The notes under the pieces: generated by a model
What the model saw: only the letters and a program-made list of their open reading frames with translations
Database searches by the model: none
Told to the model about the DNA's origin: nothing
Translations under genes and position numbers: made by a program
Shown: positions 27,355 through 35,032 of the stretch, one piece after another
Layout of the letters: every line of letters starts with the position of its first letter
Numbering within the stretch: the first letter of the stretch is position 1
Assembly (NCBI GenBank): GCA_913057775.1
Contig: CAJXOG010000001.1
Coordinates: 62,001 to 126,000, forward strand
Source of the DNA: an uncultured Fodinibius sp.
GTDB taxonomy: Bacteria; Bacteroidota; Rhodothermia; Balneolales; Balneolaceae
DNA length: 64,000 nt
Reading direction: 5' to 3'

Positions 27355-27852
27355 TCAGTTCACCTCTCGTTGAGCCATTTGCGATTCTTCTTTTTCAATA
27401 CTTTCTGCATCAACCTTCCACACCTCTCCTGTTGATCGATTAATCAGCTGAATATGTGTCATTCGCTGGTTAAATGCAGGTTTTGCTATACCTTCATCTG
27501 ATGTTTTAAAAGTTTCTTTCAAAACCAATTCCCCTTTCTCAGGAGCCATAACGTATACATTCTTATAATTGGGAGCAGTTATATAGTAATACCCCTCCTG
27601 GCCGCGGATATATCTTACCTGTTTAGTAGTTACAGATGAAGTGTCTTGGGTTTCTGCATATTGGATAGGTTTGATATTGAACGTTAGCCCATGCTTGATA
27701 TCATTAACCGTACCATTCTCGTCAGGTTGTAATACCGACTCAATTGATTGGGAATAGTCTACCTCACTGATAACCATTGATTGCTTGCAGCCTGTCAGAA
27801 GAACCGCTGCAATCACAGATATCATCGTAACCGTTTGTATGAATGACTTCAT
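27355..27852 (-). CDS. Lipoprotein of unknown function
   Basis: 165 residues from the ATG at 27852, which starts a clean lipoprotein signal (lipobox LLTGC); an earlier in-frame start at 27903 would add an improbable leader. The mature part is beta-rich, with alternating charged and hydrophobic segments (VRYIRGQEGYYYITAPNYKNVYVMAPEKGELVL). No family recognised. It sits 2 bp upstream of the coiled-coil membrane-anchored protein gene, suggesting a two-component envelope structure. Confidence 0.75.
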   Translation of the reverse strand: MKSFIQTVTMISVIAAVLLTGCKQSMVISEVDYSQSIESVLQPDENGTVNDIKHGLTFNIKPIQYAETQDTSSVTTKQVRYIRGQEGYYYITAPNYKNVYVMAPEKGELVLKETFKTSDEGIAKPAFNQRMTHIQLINRSTGEVWKVDAESIEKEESQMAQREVN

Positions 27853-28041
27853 GATACCATTTATTCTATTTATTAATAATTGAACTATTATTTTGTTGTT
27901 CAATTACTTATAGAGGGCATCACACACAAATGTTCCTTAAAAGAACTATAGCAGTTTCAGAGCAGAAAAATTATAAAAATAAACTGGTGAAAGTCTTGCA
28001 GAATGATTGAAAAAGGCTCCGAGATAAGAGGTGAAAACTTT

Positions 28042-28584
28042 TTATAAAGAGATAAGAACATCTTTTGGGATATCATTGGGAAGCTGATCACATCCCTGCA
28101 AAGCTTGCAACTCAATAATGAATGAATAACCCACAACGTGTCCACCAAGCTCTTGAACCAGCTGTGTAGCAGCCTTGGCAGATCCCCCTGTGGCTATCAA
28201 ATCGTCGTGTATAAGAATACGATCTCCTTCTGAAAAGGCATCATCATGCATTTCGATAGTATCTTCACCGTATTCGAGTGCATAAGTTGCTGATATAGTA
28301 TCGGCAGGCAGTTTCCCAGGCTTACGGATGGGAATAAATCCTGCATGCAGATCTTGAGCAAGATTAGTTCCAAACAAAAAGCCGCGTGATTCCAATCCCA
28401 CCACATAGTCGATATCCATATGACGGAATGGACGAGCTAACACCTGTGAAGTCAGTTCCAATGTATCAGGATTCTGAAGCAGCGGAGTTATATCCTTAAA
28501 CTGAATACCCGGTTTAGGAAAGTCTGGAATATTACGGATATTCTCTTTTAACAATGCAATTATTTGTTGTTTAACACCGTCCAT
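28042..28584 (-). CDS. apt: Adenine phosphoribosyltransferase
   Basis: 180 residues from the ATG at 28584, the length normal for Apt; an in-frame ATG at 28647 would add 21 residues not found in the family and abut the divergent tadA start. Converts adenine and PRPP to AMP. IRNIPDFPKPGIQFKDITPLL is the diagnostic N-terminal block and RILIHDDLIATGGSAKA the PRPP-binding loop; VGLESRGFLFG is the purine-side region. Cytoplasmic purine salvage. Divergent from tadA. Confidence 0.95.
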   Translation of the reverse strand: MDGVKQQIIALLKENIRNIPDFPKPGIQFKDITPLLQNPDTLELTSQVLARPFRHMDIDYVVGLESRGFLFGTNLAQDLHAGFIPIRKPGKLPADTISATYALEYGEDTIEMHDDAFSEGDRILIHDDLIATGGSAKAATQLVQELGGHVVGYSFIIELQALQGCDQLPNDIPKDVLISL

Positions 28585-28652
28585 TTGCCGTATTTTCTGA
28601 TTCAAATTATCACGCTGATAATACCTATTTGATCCCCAAGGAAGCAAATTAA

Positions 28653-29150
28653 ATGAACTCTGATATTTCTGGTACCCAAAAACACCTTCGTTTTATGCAA
28701 CAGGCCTTTTTTCTGGCCGAACAGGCCTATGAAGAAAAGGAAGTGCCGGTTGGTGCTGTTGTGGTGAAAAATGATCACATTATTGGTAAAGGATATAATC
28801 AGACGGAACGATTAAACGACCCCACCGCCCATGCCGAAATGCTGGCCATCTCTGCAGCATGTTCAACTCTTGGACAAAAATACCTTCAGGATTGCACCCT
28901 ATATGTAACCCTTGAACCCTGCCCAATGTGTGCCGGCGCACTTGTTTGGTCCAAAATTGATCAGGTCGTAATTGGTGCGCTTGATGCCAAAGCCGGAAGC
29001 TGTGGCAGCGTCTATAATCTTGCATCAAATGACAAGCTAAATCACCAAGTTGATATAATTCATGGATTTATGGAAGAAGACTGCGAGTGGATTCTAAAGC
29101 GGTTTTTCCAGGAACGTCGTTCAAAGGGAAATGGACGAACTGACTTATGA
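28653..29150 (+). CDS. tadA: tRNA-specific adenosine deaminase
   Basis: 165 residues. Deaminates A34 to inosine in tRNA-Arg(ACG). Zinc deaminase motifs: HAE with His60 and catalytic Glu62, and PCPMC with Cys90 and Cys93; KEVPVGAVVVKND and VVIGALDAKAGSCGSVYNL are TadA-type blocks. The last six bases overlap the end of a truncated integrase gene on the other strand. A plus-strand hairpin with a T run lies about 395 bp downstream. Confidence 0.95.
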   Translation: MNSDISGTQKHLRFMQQAFFLAEQAYEEKEVPVGAVVVKNDHIIGKGYNQTERLNDPTAHAEMLAISAACSTLGQKYLQDCTLYVTLEPCPMCAGALVWSKIDQVVIGALDAKAGSCGSVYNLASNDKLNHQVDIIHGFMEEDCEWILKRFFQERRSKGNGRTDL

Positions 29151-29498
29151 CGTTGAAATCTGTTGTTTCCTGTTGGTGTTTCGCGATCGACAAATATAAG
29201 GCGTTTTTCCTTTTATAACACCCTTTAACGATGTTAAGGGTTTTCCAATAATATGCCGATATAAAAATTCTATAGCTTGACGGGCTTGGTTTTGTATAGA
29301 ATCAGGAACTTCCCTATTTGTAACAAGATGGTTTAGGAATTCCACTACCTCTTTCTCACCCATATTTTGGGGATGCTCCAAATTATGATAGTAAATAAAA
29401 CGGGTTATCCATCCGATATAAGTTTGCTCGGTGCGATAGCTCATTCCCTGTCTTCTAATCTCTGTACGAACCTTACTAAGCAGTACCGATTTTCCCAT
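29145..29498 (-). pseudogene. Truncated integron-type tyrosine recombinase (N-terminal domain only)
   Basis: 117 residues. SKVRTEIRRQGMSYRTEQTYIGWITRFIYYH and then NMGEKEVVEFLNHLV and SIQNQARQAIEFLYRHII follow the SAM-like core-binding domain of IntI-type integron integrases in order. Alignment from memory runs through the point where the interdomain linker (K-x-P-x-R) would lead into the catalytic domain, but the frame ends in a short Arg/Asn/Gln tail. The R-H-R-Y catalytic domain is absent; the space downstream is the tadA gene. So it cannot recombine DNA by itself. It is either a decayed remnant or a stand-alone DNA-binding domain. Confidence 0.8.
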
Positions 29499-29543
29499 TG
29501 GTATTCCCTTCTTTTAATTGCTTTTATTAGTAAGACCACAGAG

Positions 29544-29567
29544 AAATGTAATCCTTACATTTTTTTT
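29544..29567 (+). terminator. Perfect 8-bp hairpin with T run
   Basis: AAATGTAA (29544-29551) pairs perfectly with TTACATTT (29555-29562) across a TCC loop and is followed by a T run through 29567, a classic intrinsic terminator on the plus strand. The nearest plus-strand gene upstream is tadA, ending 394 bp before; the truncated integrase (other strand) lies between, which hints that the integrase piece was inserted ahead of the tadA terminator. Confidence 0.6.
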
Positions 29568-29688
29568 GACCTAATATGAAAAAGCACTCTTCATAATACA
29601 CTTTTAGGAACACAATTTATTTACCTATAATTGGACTAATAAAAATGGAAACAAATCAAATATTTTACAGTAAATAATTCCTTTTGTT

Positions 29689-30597
29689 ATGGCCGCATCG
29701 TCAAAGAAAGTTATTTATGCTGCATTAATTGGAAATGGGCTCATTGCGATCACTAAATTTATAGCTTCTGTGTTAACAGGCAGTTCAGCAATGATGTCGG
29801 AAGGAATACACTCCTCGGTTGACACCGGAAACCAGCTATTACTTTTACTAGGATTAAAAAAAGCCAAAAAACCGGCTGACAAACAGTTCCCCTTTGGACA
29901 CGGTAAAGAAATTTACTTCTGGAGCTTCATTGTTGCTATCATGATATTTGCCGTAGGTGCCGGTATTTCTATTTATGAAGGTATTCACAGCCTAATGGAT
30001 CCCCATCCCGTTCAAAATCCAATGATAAACTATATTGTTTTAGGATTAGCTATGATATTTGAAGGTTTTGCTTTGTACTTTGCCTGGAAGGAATTTAATA
30101 AAGCTCGTGGAGAACGGGGATATTATGAAGCTGTACGAAAAGAGAAAAATCCGACATTATTTGTTGTTTTATTTGAAGACTCCGCTGCCATGCTGGGATT
30201 AATTGTGGCATTTATAGGTATAGCGTTAGGTCAATATACAGGGCTACACATTTTTGATGGTATCGCTTCTATCGTTATCGGACTAATTCTGGGAATTACT
30301 GCTGCTTGGCTCGCTTATGAGACGAAGGGACTACTTATTGGCGAAAGTGCCGATCCCGAAATAGTAACAGGAATTACCAGTTTGGCTAAAAACTATAATT
30401 TTATATCCGGTGTTAATGAGGTATTGACCATGCACATGGGACCAAACTACATCCTATTAAACCTGAGCGTAAATTTTAAAGACAAATTAGATGTATCCAA
30501 TGTAGAAGAAAATATCTCAACCTTATCCTCTCAGATCAAAAAAGAGTATCCGCTTGTTAAACGCGTATTCGTAGAAGCAGAAAAAAATAGTATATAA
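29689..30597 (+). CDS. Cation diffusion facilitator transporter
   Basis: 302 residues with six membrane helices. The HSSVD motif in helix two (His41, Asp45) is the CDF metal site; the matching position in helix five is FEDSAAMLG, with Asp but no His, an arrangement found in the ZnT9/CDF subgroup and likely to change metal preference. C-terminal cytoplasmic domain (about 210-302) has the usual alpha-beta fold and a MHMGPN motif. Family role: proton-driven efflux of Zn2+, Mn2+ or related ions. Metal specificity is uncertain. Confidence 0.9.
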   Translation: MAASSKKVIYAALIGNGLIAITKFIASVLTGSSAMMSEGIHSSVDTGNQLLLLLGLKKAKKPADKQFPFGHGKEIYFWSFIVAIMIFAVGAGISIYEGIHSLMDPHPVQNPMINYIVLGLAMIFEGFALYFAWKEFNKARGERGYYEAVRKEKNPTLFVVLFEDSAAMLGLIVAFIGIALGQYTGLHIFDGIASIVIGLILGITAAWLAYETKGLLIGESADPEIVTGITSLAKNYNFISGVNEVLTMHMGPNYILLNLSVNFKDKLDVSNVEENISTLSSQIKKEYPLVKRVFVEAEKNSI

Positions 30598-30643
30598 ATA
30601 TTTATGATTAGGAACTGTAACTATATACCAGCAAATCTTTAGA

Positions 30644-31303
30644 ATGGATAAGAAGATCTTAGTAGCTTTATGTTTTTTATTAACTGTATATAATTTCGGT
30701 TTTGGTCAAACCAAAGGCCATACTTATAATCAAGAATCCGATTCGAATTTTGCTGATCGACTTACATGGGTTAATGAGAAAAATACGGATATCCATGAAA
30801 TGAATTTTGTGGTCGGCTATTCTTTTGGTTCTACTAAAGGATTCTGGGGTAAAATACCCAAAGCTACACTTAGCATTTATACTATCCGATACAACCGAAA
30901 GCTTGTAACTTACAACGCAAAGCATCTGCTCGAATACACAGCTGAAGCCAATTTAGCGGCAAACTATACCCTCTCCAATACAGCCAGATATCAGGCGGGT
31001 TCGTATAGCGGCTTCGGAATTAGCCCCTTGGGATTTCAATTCAATATAAATCAACAAAATACTGTACAACCCTTCATTAAGTCCTCAACAGGATTTATGT
31101 ATTTTAAAAAGCCCTTTCCTGATGGTCGCGGCGTTCAGTTTAATCTCACCCTCGAATTGGGCACAGGAGTCGAAATAATGGTATTAGAAAATATCTCTCT
31201 TTCTGTTGGATATAAGTACCACCACATGTCTAACGGACATTTGGGCGAAATTAATCCCGGTGTAGATTCAAATATCTTTTATACCGGCTTTACTATTTTT
31301 TGA
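30644..31303 (+). CDS. Acyloxyacyl hydrolase (PagL-like lipid A 3-O-deacylase)
   Basis: 219 residues. Signal peptide ends FGQ. Alternating amphipathic beta strands and a C-terminal Phe (GFTIF) indicate an outer-membrane beta barrel. YKYHHMSNGHLGEINPGVDS near the C-terminus includes the HxSNG catalytic pair (His194, Ser196) of PagL-type lipid A deacylases; the Glu in GEINP would be the third member. Predicted role: removal of an ester-linked acyl chain from lipid A. It is followed by a surface-repeat protein gene. Confidence 0.88.
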   Translation: MDKKILVALCFLLTVYNFGFGQTKGHTYNQESDSNFADRLTWVNEKNTDIHEMNFVVGYSFGSTKGFWGKIPKATLSIYTIRYNRKLVTYNAKHLLEYTAEANLAANYTLSNTARYQAGSYSGFGISPLGFQFNINQQNTVQPFIKSSTGFMYFKKPFPDGRGVQFNLTLELGTGVEIMVLENISLSVGYKYHHMSNGHLGEINPGVDSNIFYTGFTIF

Positions 31304-31413
31304 CCGGCTAAATATATTTCAAAATACGACCTTTCCTATAACAAATTTTTCTTGGTTTCGTACATTCTTCTGTAAAAATATGCAATCATAAATCATGGTA
31401 TTTGTACTGACCG

Positions 31414-32679
31414 ATGAACACAATTAAATTTCCAATTATTGTCTCATTTGTATTTTTACTGATCACTCCTCTATCAATGCAAGCGCAAGATACTACGGAT
31501 CATCAGCAGTGGGAAAAATATGATCTTAAATACCGTAAATACCGATTTACAATTTTCCCGGGATTAAGCACCAATGGCGTTGATGCCGTTAATTATGCCT
31601 CAAAATATTCCTTCAACTTGTTGGGGGGCTACAATGGCGCACTTCACGAAGGTTTTGAGTTTGGCACCCTGATTAATGCCAATAAATATTATGCCTCAGG
31701 TGTTCAAATTGCAGGTATGGGAAATTACACGGGTGAAAATACAATGGGCGTACAAATCGCCGGAATAGGAAACTACAGCGGCAATTCGATGCAGGGAATC
31801 CAGATTTCTGGTATTGGCAATTGGGCGTCTTCAGATATACAAGGTCTGCAATTTGGAGGGATATTTAATTTGTCGGGAGGTGATATTCAAGGATTGCAAT
31901 CTGCCGGAGTATTCAACGTTGCAAAAAATGATATACAGGGACTTTTAGTCTCCGGCGTTGCGAATATTTCCGGCGGTAATATACAAGGATTACTGTTGAG
32001 TGGATTTGGTAATATTGCCCGGCAGGATGTGCAGGGTATTATTGCATCAGGAGGATTGAACTATGCTAAAACCTTTCAGGGAATTAGCCTGAGCTCGTTA
32101 AATATAAGTCAGGATTTTCAAGGTATTCAACTGGGCGCAGCCAATATTGTAGGTAAAGGAGAAGGTATTCAGGTAGGATTAATAAACTATGCAAACGAGT
32201 TTGATGGTCTACCGGTCGGTCTCGTAAGCTACTACAGGGATGGCCGGAAAAATCTTGATCTTTGGACTACTGAAACCGGATTTACAAATATTGGTGTTAA
32301 GCTGGGAACAGAGCAAGTTTACAACAAGCTTTCCATTGGATTTAATCCCGTTCTCAATCGTGATGTTTGGCAGATTGGATGGAGTATCGGAAGGTTACAT
32401 GAATATAAAAATCATCACCTCTATTCTGATTTTTCATACTTTAAAATCAATGAGGGAGGGTGGACCAGGGATTTAAATTCAATCTTAAAATATCGCCTTT
32501 TCTTTGGAAAAGAGATAAATAAGGATTTCAAATTTTATGGAGGTCCTACGGCAAATATGCTTATCTCTCGTTTAGATGAGAGCGATGATTATGCCCCCTA
32601 TCGATTATTTGATATTAAAGCAAAGGGTCGACAATATGTTTTCTGGATTGGAGCAACACTGGGAATTGAATTATTTTAA
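31414..32679 (+). CDS. Surface protein with 16-residue solenoid repeats (LA_2272-type)
   Basis: 421 residues. Signal peptide ends MQAQ. Residues 96-265 hold about twelve copies of a repeat of the form G-[VILF]-x-x-[SAG]-G-[VIFM]-x-N-[YFIVW]..., the starting glycines falling at 96, 112, 128, 144, 160, 176, 192 and 208, exactly 16 apart, then at 15 and 14 residue intervals. This suits a beta-solenoid. The C-terminal 140 residues (RDGRKNLD...GIELF) look like outer-membrane beta strands with a terminal Phe. The family resembles the Leptospira LA_2272 repeat proteins. Function unknown. Confidence 0.78.
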   Translation: MNTIKFPIIVSFVFLLITPLSMQAQDTTDHQQWEKYDLKYRKYRFTIFPGLSTNGVDAVNYASKYSFNLLGGYNGALHEGFEFGTLINANKYYASGVQIAGMGNYTGENTMGVQIAGIGNYSGNSMQGIQISGIGNWASSDIQGLQFGGIFNLSGGDIQGLQSAGVFNVAKNDIQGLLVSGVANISGGNIQGLLLSGFGNIARQDVQGIIASGGLNYAKTFQGISLSSLNISQDFQGIQLGAANIVGKGEGIQVGLINYANEFDGLPVGLVSYYRDGRKNLDLWTTETGFTNIGVKLGTEQVYNKLSIGFNPVLNRDVWQIGWSIGRLHEYKNHHLYSDFSYFKINEGGWTRDLNSILKYRLFFGKEINKDFKFYGGPTANMLISRLDESDDYAPYRLFDIKAKGRQYVFWIGATLGIELF

Positions 32680-32739
32680 AAGAATCTTACATACATTATA
32701 TAACGTGATTATTTTTGAACAACAACGAAAAATCCAACT

Positions 32740-33276
32740 ATGACAGCTAAGACAAAAGTATTACGAAAAGCGGAATTTAATCCGCGAATTAAAAGGTATT
32801 TGCTAATCTACGGGGTCTTGTTTTCGATCATTACTATTGTGGGGATCGTTCTATTACCTATTTACCTTATTGTGGCACCTATCATTATTAATAAATATTT
32901 CGATCGATTGAGTGCCGAGCTTACAACACGGGCCCTTCGCTTTGAGAAAGGGGTTATATTCCATGTAGAGCGCACCATCCCATTGGATAAAATTCAGGAT
33001 CTCACTTTTAAAGAGGGTCCCCTTCTCAAATATTTCGGCCTAAGCATCTTAAAAGTAGAAACGGCTGGTGGTAGTGGTCAGGGACAAGCCGATCTAACCC
33101 TCATCGGCATCAGAGATGCTTCCGACTTTCGCAGCCAGGTTTTGGAACAGCGCGATAAAGTGACGGATAATAAATATTCATCCTCGACAAGTGAAACCGA
33201 TGAATCCACCCTGGCTGTACTCAAAGAAATCAGAGACTCCCTGCAATCAATAGATCAAAAAATGGATTCGAAATAG
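32740..33276 (+). CDS. Bacterial PH domain protein (YdbS/bPH2 type)
   Basis: 178 residues. A pair of hydrophobic helices (about 21-50) is followed by the bPH2 fold: KYFDRLSAELTTRALRFEKGVIFHVERTIPLDKIQDLTFKEGPLLKYFGLSILKVETAG contains the conserved R-x-x-P-[LY]-x-x-IQ-[DN] motif of this family. The tail is a polar coiled-coil segment (ESTLAVLKEIRDSLQSIDQKM). YdbS/T-type proteins are membrane-associated; their role is not known. It converges on the NSS transporter gene, 3 bp away. Confidence 0.85.
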   Translation: MTAKTKVLRKAEFNPRIKRYLLIYGVLFSIITIVGIVLLPIYLIVAPIIINKYFDRLSAELTTRALRFEKGVIFHVERTIPLDKIQDLTFKEGPLLKYFGLSILKVETAGGSGQGQADLTLIGIRDASDFRSQVLEQRDKVTDNKYSSSTSETDESTLAVLKEIRDSLQSIDQKMDSK

Positions 33277-33279
33277 GTT

Positions 33280-34782
33280 TTATTCAGTTTTTCGCACCGT
33301 CTTTTCAGCAATCTTATCGTTGTAGAAGTAAAACAGTCCCATCGCAATGCCCCACTGCACTGCAATAGTCGCCACTGAAAATGCGCTAAGCGGATTGTAC
33401 CAACTTTCGGGGGCATAGGATGTAATACTGAGATATATCCACCAGATGAGCAGTGAAATAACTTCAACGGGCACCACATACTTTATGATCACTGTCCACC
33501 ATTTTCCCAGATCATACCGCTGGCTTCCCGTATTTACAATGGCAGATCGAAATTTATCAGGATCAAATTTGATGATTGCAAACGACATAAAAGCCCCGGA
33601 AACCATTAGCCCAACTGCCCATACAAAATCTTGATTGGCAAGAATATCCGTCGAAATTGCTGAAGGCATCCCTAATAAAAAACCGGTAACACAGATGGCA
33701 ATAGTGGCATTTTTTCGAGGAAAGCCCATATCAACAAATACGCGGCTGGCTAATTCAATCATTGAGATGAGCGAACTAAAAGCAGCAAATGTTAATCCCA
33801 GGAAGAAAAGGATGGCAAAAATCTTTCCGCCGGCCATCTCATTGAAAAGCTGAGGCATCCACATAAAAGTAAGCCCCGTAGAAGCCGGTCCTGATTCTTT
33901 CATTATATTCAGGATCTCACCATTACCCATGCTGCTGCCAAGGGTACCAAATACCGTCGCAAAAATGGTCATAGCAGCCAGCAGCGAAACAATGTTATTA
34001 CCAATACCCGTTTGAAAGGCACTAATGGTAATATCATCCTTAGAACGCATATAAGCACTATAGGTCAAAATAAGTCCCCATGCGGCACCGGTATCCCAGG
34101 CATTTTGCGTCAATGCCTCAAGCCACAAGCTCGGCTCTGCCAAGGTCGCCCAATCAGGCGTAAAGAGATATTCAATACCCTGAAAGCTGCCGGGAAGTGT
34201 TACTGCACGTATCAGTGATATTACCACAACCAGCAACAAGGAAGGAATGAGCACCTTATTAATTCGCTCTATGGATGAAATACCTTTGAAAACAATGAGG
34301 CCGCCGAGACCAATCATTACTGCGTGAAAAACTGAGGGCAACATCGAACCTTGAAAGCCATACCAGATAGTTTCGGCTTGAGCCATACTTGCCGGCAAGC
34401 TCGAAAAGATGGATTCTATCAAATAATAGAGACACCAACCGGCTACCACGCTGTAGTAAAACATAATAGCAGTAGCTACAAAGCCAATAAAACTTCCCAT
34501 CCAGGCATATTTCTTACCAACCAAGTTTATAAACGAGCCAATCACGCCTTTACGTCCATGGCGACCAATGCCGTATTCGGCAATAATTAAGGGGATTGAG
34601 AACAAAAAGAGGCACGTTATCCAGGCAATAAGAAAGGCGCCGGCCCCCTCCTGCCCTCCATTTTGTGCGGCAATACGGGGAAACCGCCAGATATTTCCCG
34701 TCCCAACGGCAATACCCAACACACTTAAAATAAGCCCCAGTTTAGTCGAAAAGAGATCCCCTGATCCATTTTTACCGCTCAT
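33280..34782 (-). CDS. Sodium-dependent transporter of the NSS/SNF family
   Basis: 500 residues with about twelve membrane helices of the LeuT fold. KLGLILSVLGIAVGTGNIWRFPRI at the N-terminus is the NSS helix-one signature with the unwound Na+/substrate-binding segment; GIGRHGRKGVIGSF and the SLISMIEL/FVWAVGLMVSG regions fit helices six to ten. Family role: Na+-coupled uptake of amino acids or related solutes. Substrate cannot be told by eye. A GAGGAA stands ahead of the ATG. It is divergent from the GT117 gene. Confidence 0.93.
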   Translation of the reverse strand: MSGKNGSGDLFSTKLGLILSVLGIAVGTGNIWRFPRIAAQNGGQEGAGAFLIAWITCLFLFSIPLIIAEYGIGRHGRKGVIGSFINLVGKKYAWMGSFIGFVATAIMFYYSVVAGWCLYYLIESIFSSLPASMAQAETIWYGFQGSMLPSVFHAVMIGLGGLIVFKGISSIERINKVLIPSLLLVVVISLIRAVTLPGSFQGIEYLFTPDWATLAEPSLWLEALTQNAWDTGAAWGLILTYSAYMRSKDDITISAFQTGIGNNIVSLLAAMTIFATVFGTLGSSMGNGEILNIMKESGPASTGLTFMWMPQLFNEMAGGKIFAILFFLGLTFAAFSSLISMIELASRVFVDMGFPRKNATIAICVTGFLLGMPSAISTDILANQDFVWAVGLMVSGAFMSFAIIKFDPDKFRSAIVNTGSQRYDLGKWWTVIIKYVVPVEVISLLIWWIYLSITSYAPESWYNPLSAFSVATIAVQWGIAMGLFYFYNDKIAEKTVRKTE

Positions 34783-35032
34783 ATAGCGTATTCCTCTTCT
34801 TTTATTGGCGTTAAAATTTCCAGCGTCTATTTTTAATGATTTTTTTGCGAAGTGGCAACCAACACTTAAAATCGTTACTACTTTTAAAAGAATATTGCTA
34901 ATAAATAGTCGTTAAAAAATCTTTTTTAGCAGGAAAGTCGGCCTATTATCATTTTGATTCTATCACGCCTATGGCTATTATTGCCTGCTAATGAAATCTA
35001 TTTTAAACAGCATTATAAGGGATTAGGTACGA

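Noticed and set aside
28584-28647. N-terminal extension of Apt from an upstream ATG
   Set aside because: The extra 21 residues have no match in Apt proteins, and the start would touch the divergent tadA start.
31698-32240. Evenly spaced 48-bp direct repeats that could look like a CRISPR-type or satellite array
   Set aside because: The spacing comes from 16-residue protein repeats in one long open frame; the copies are divergent at DNA level with no spacer pattern.
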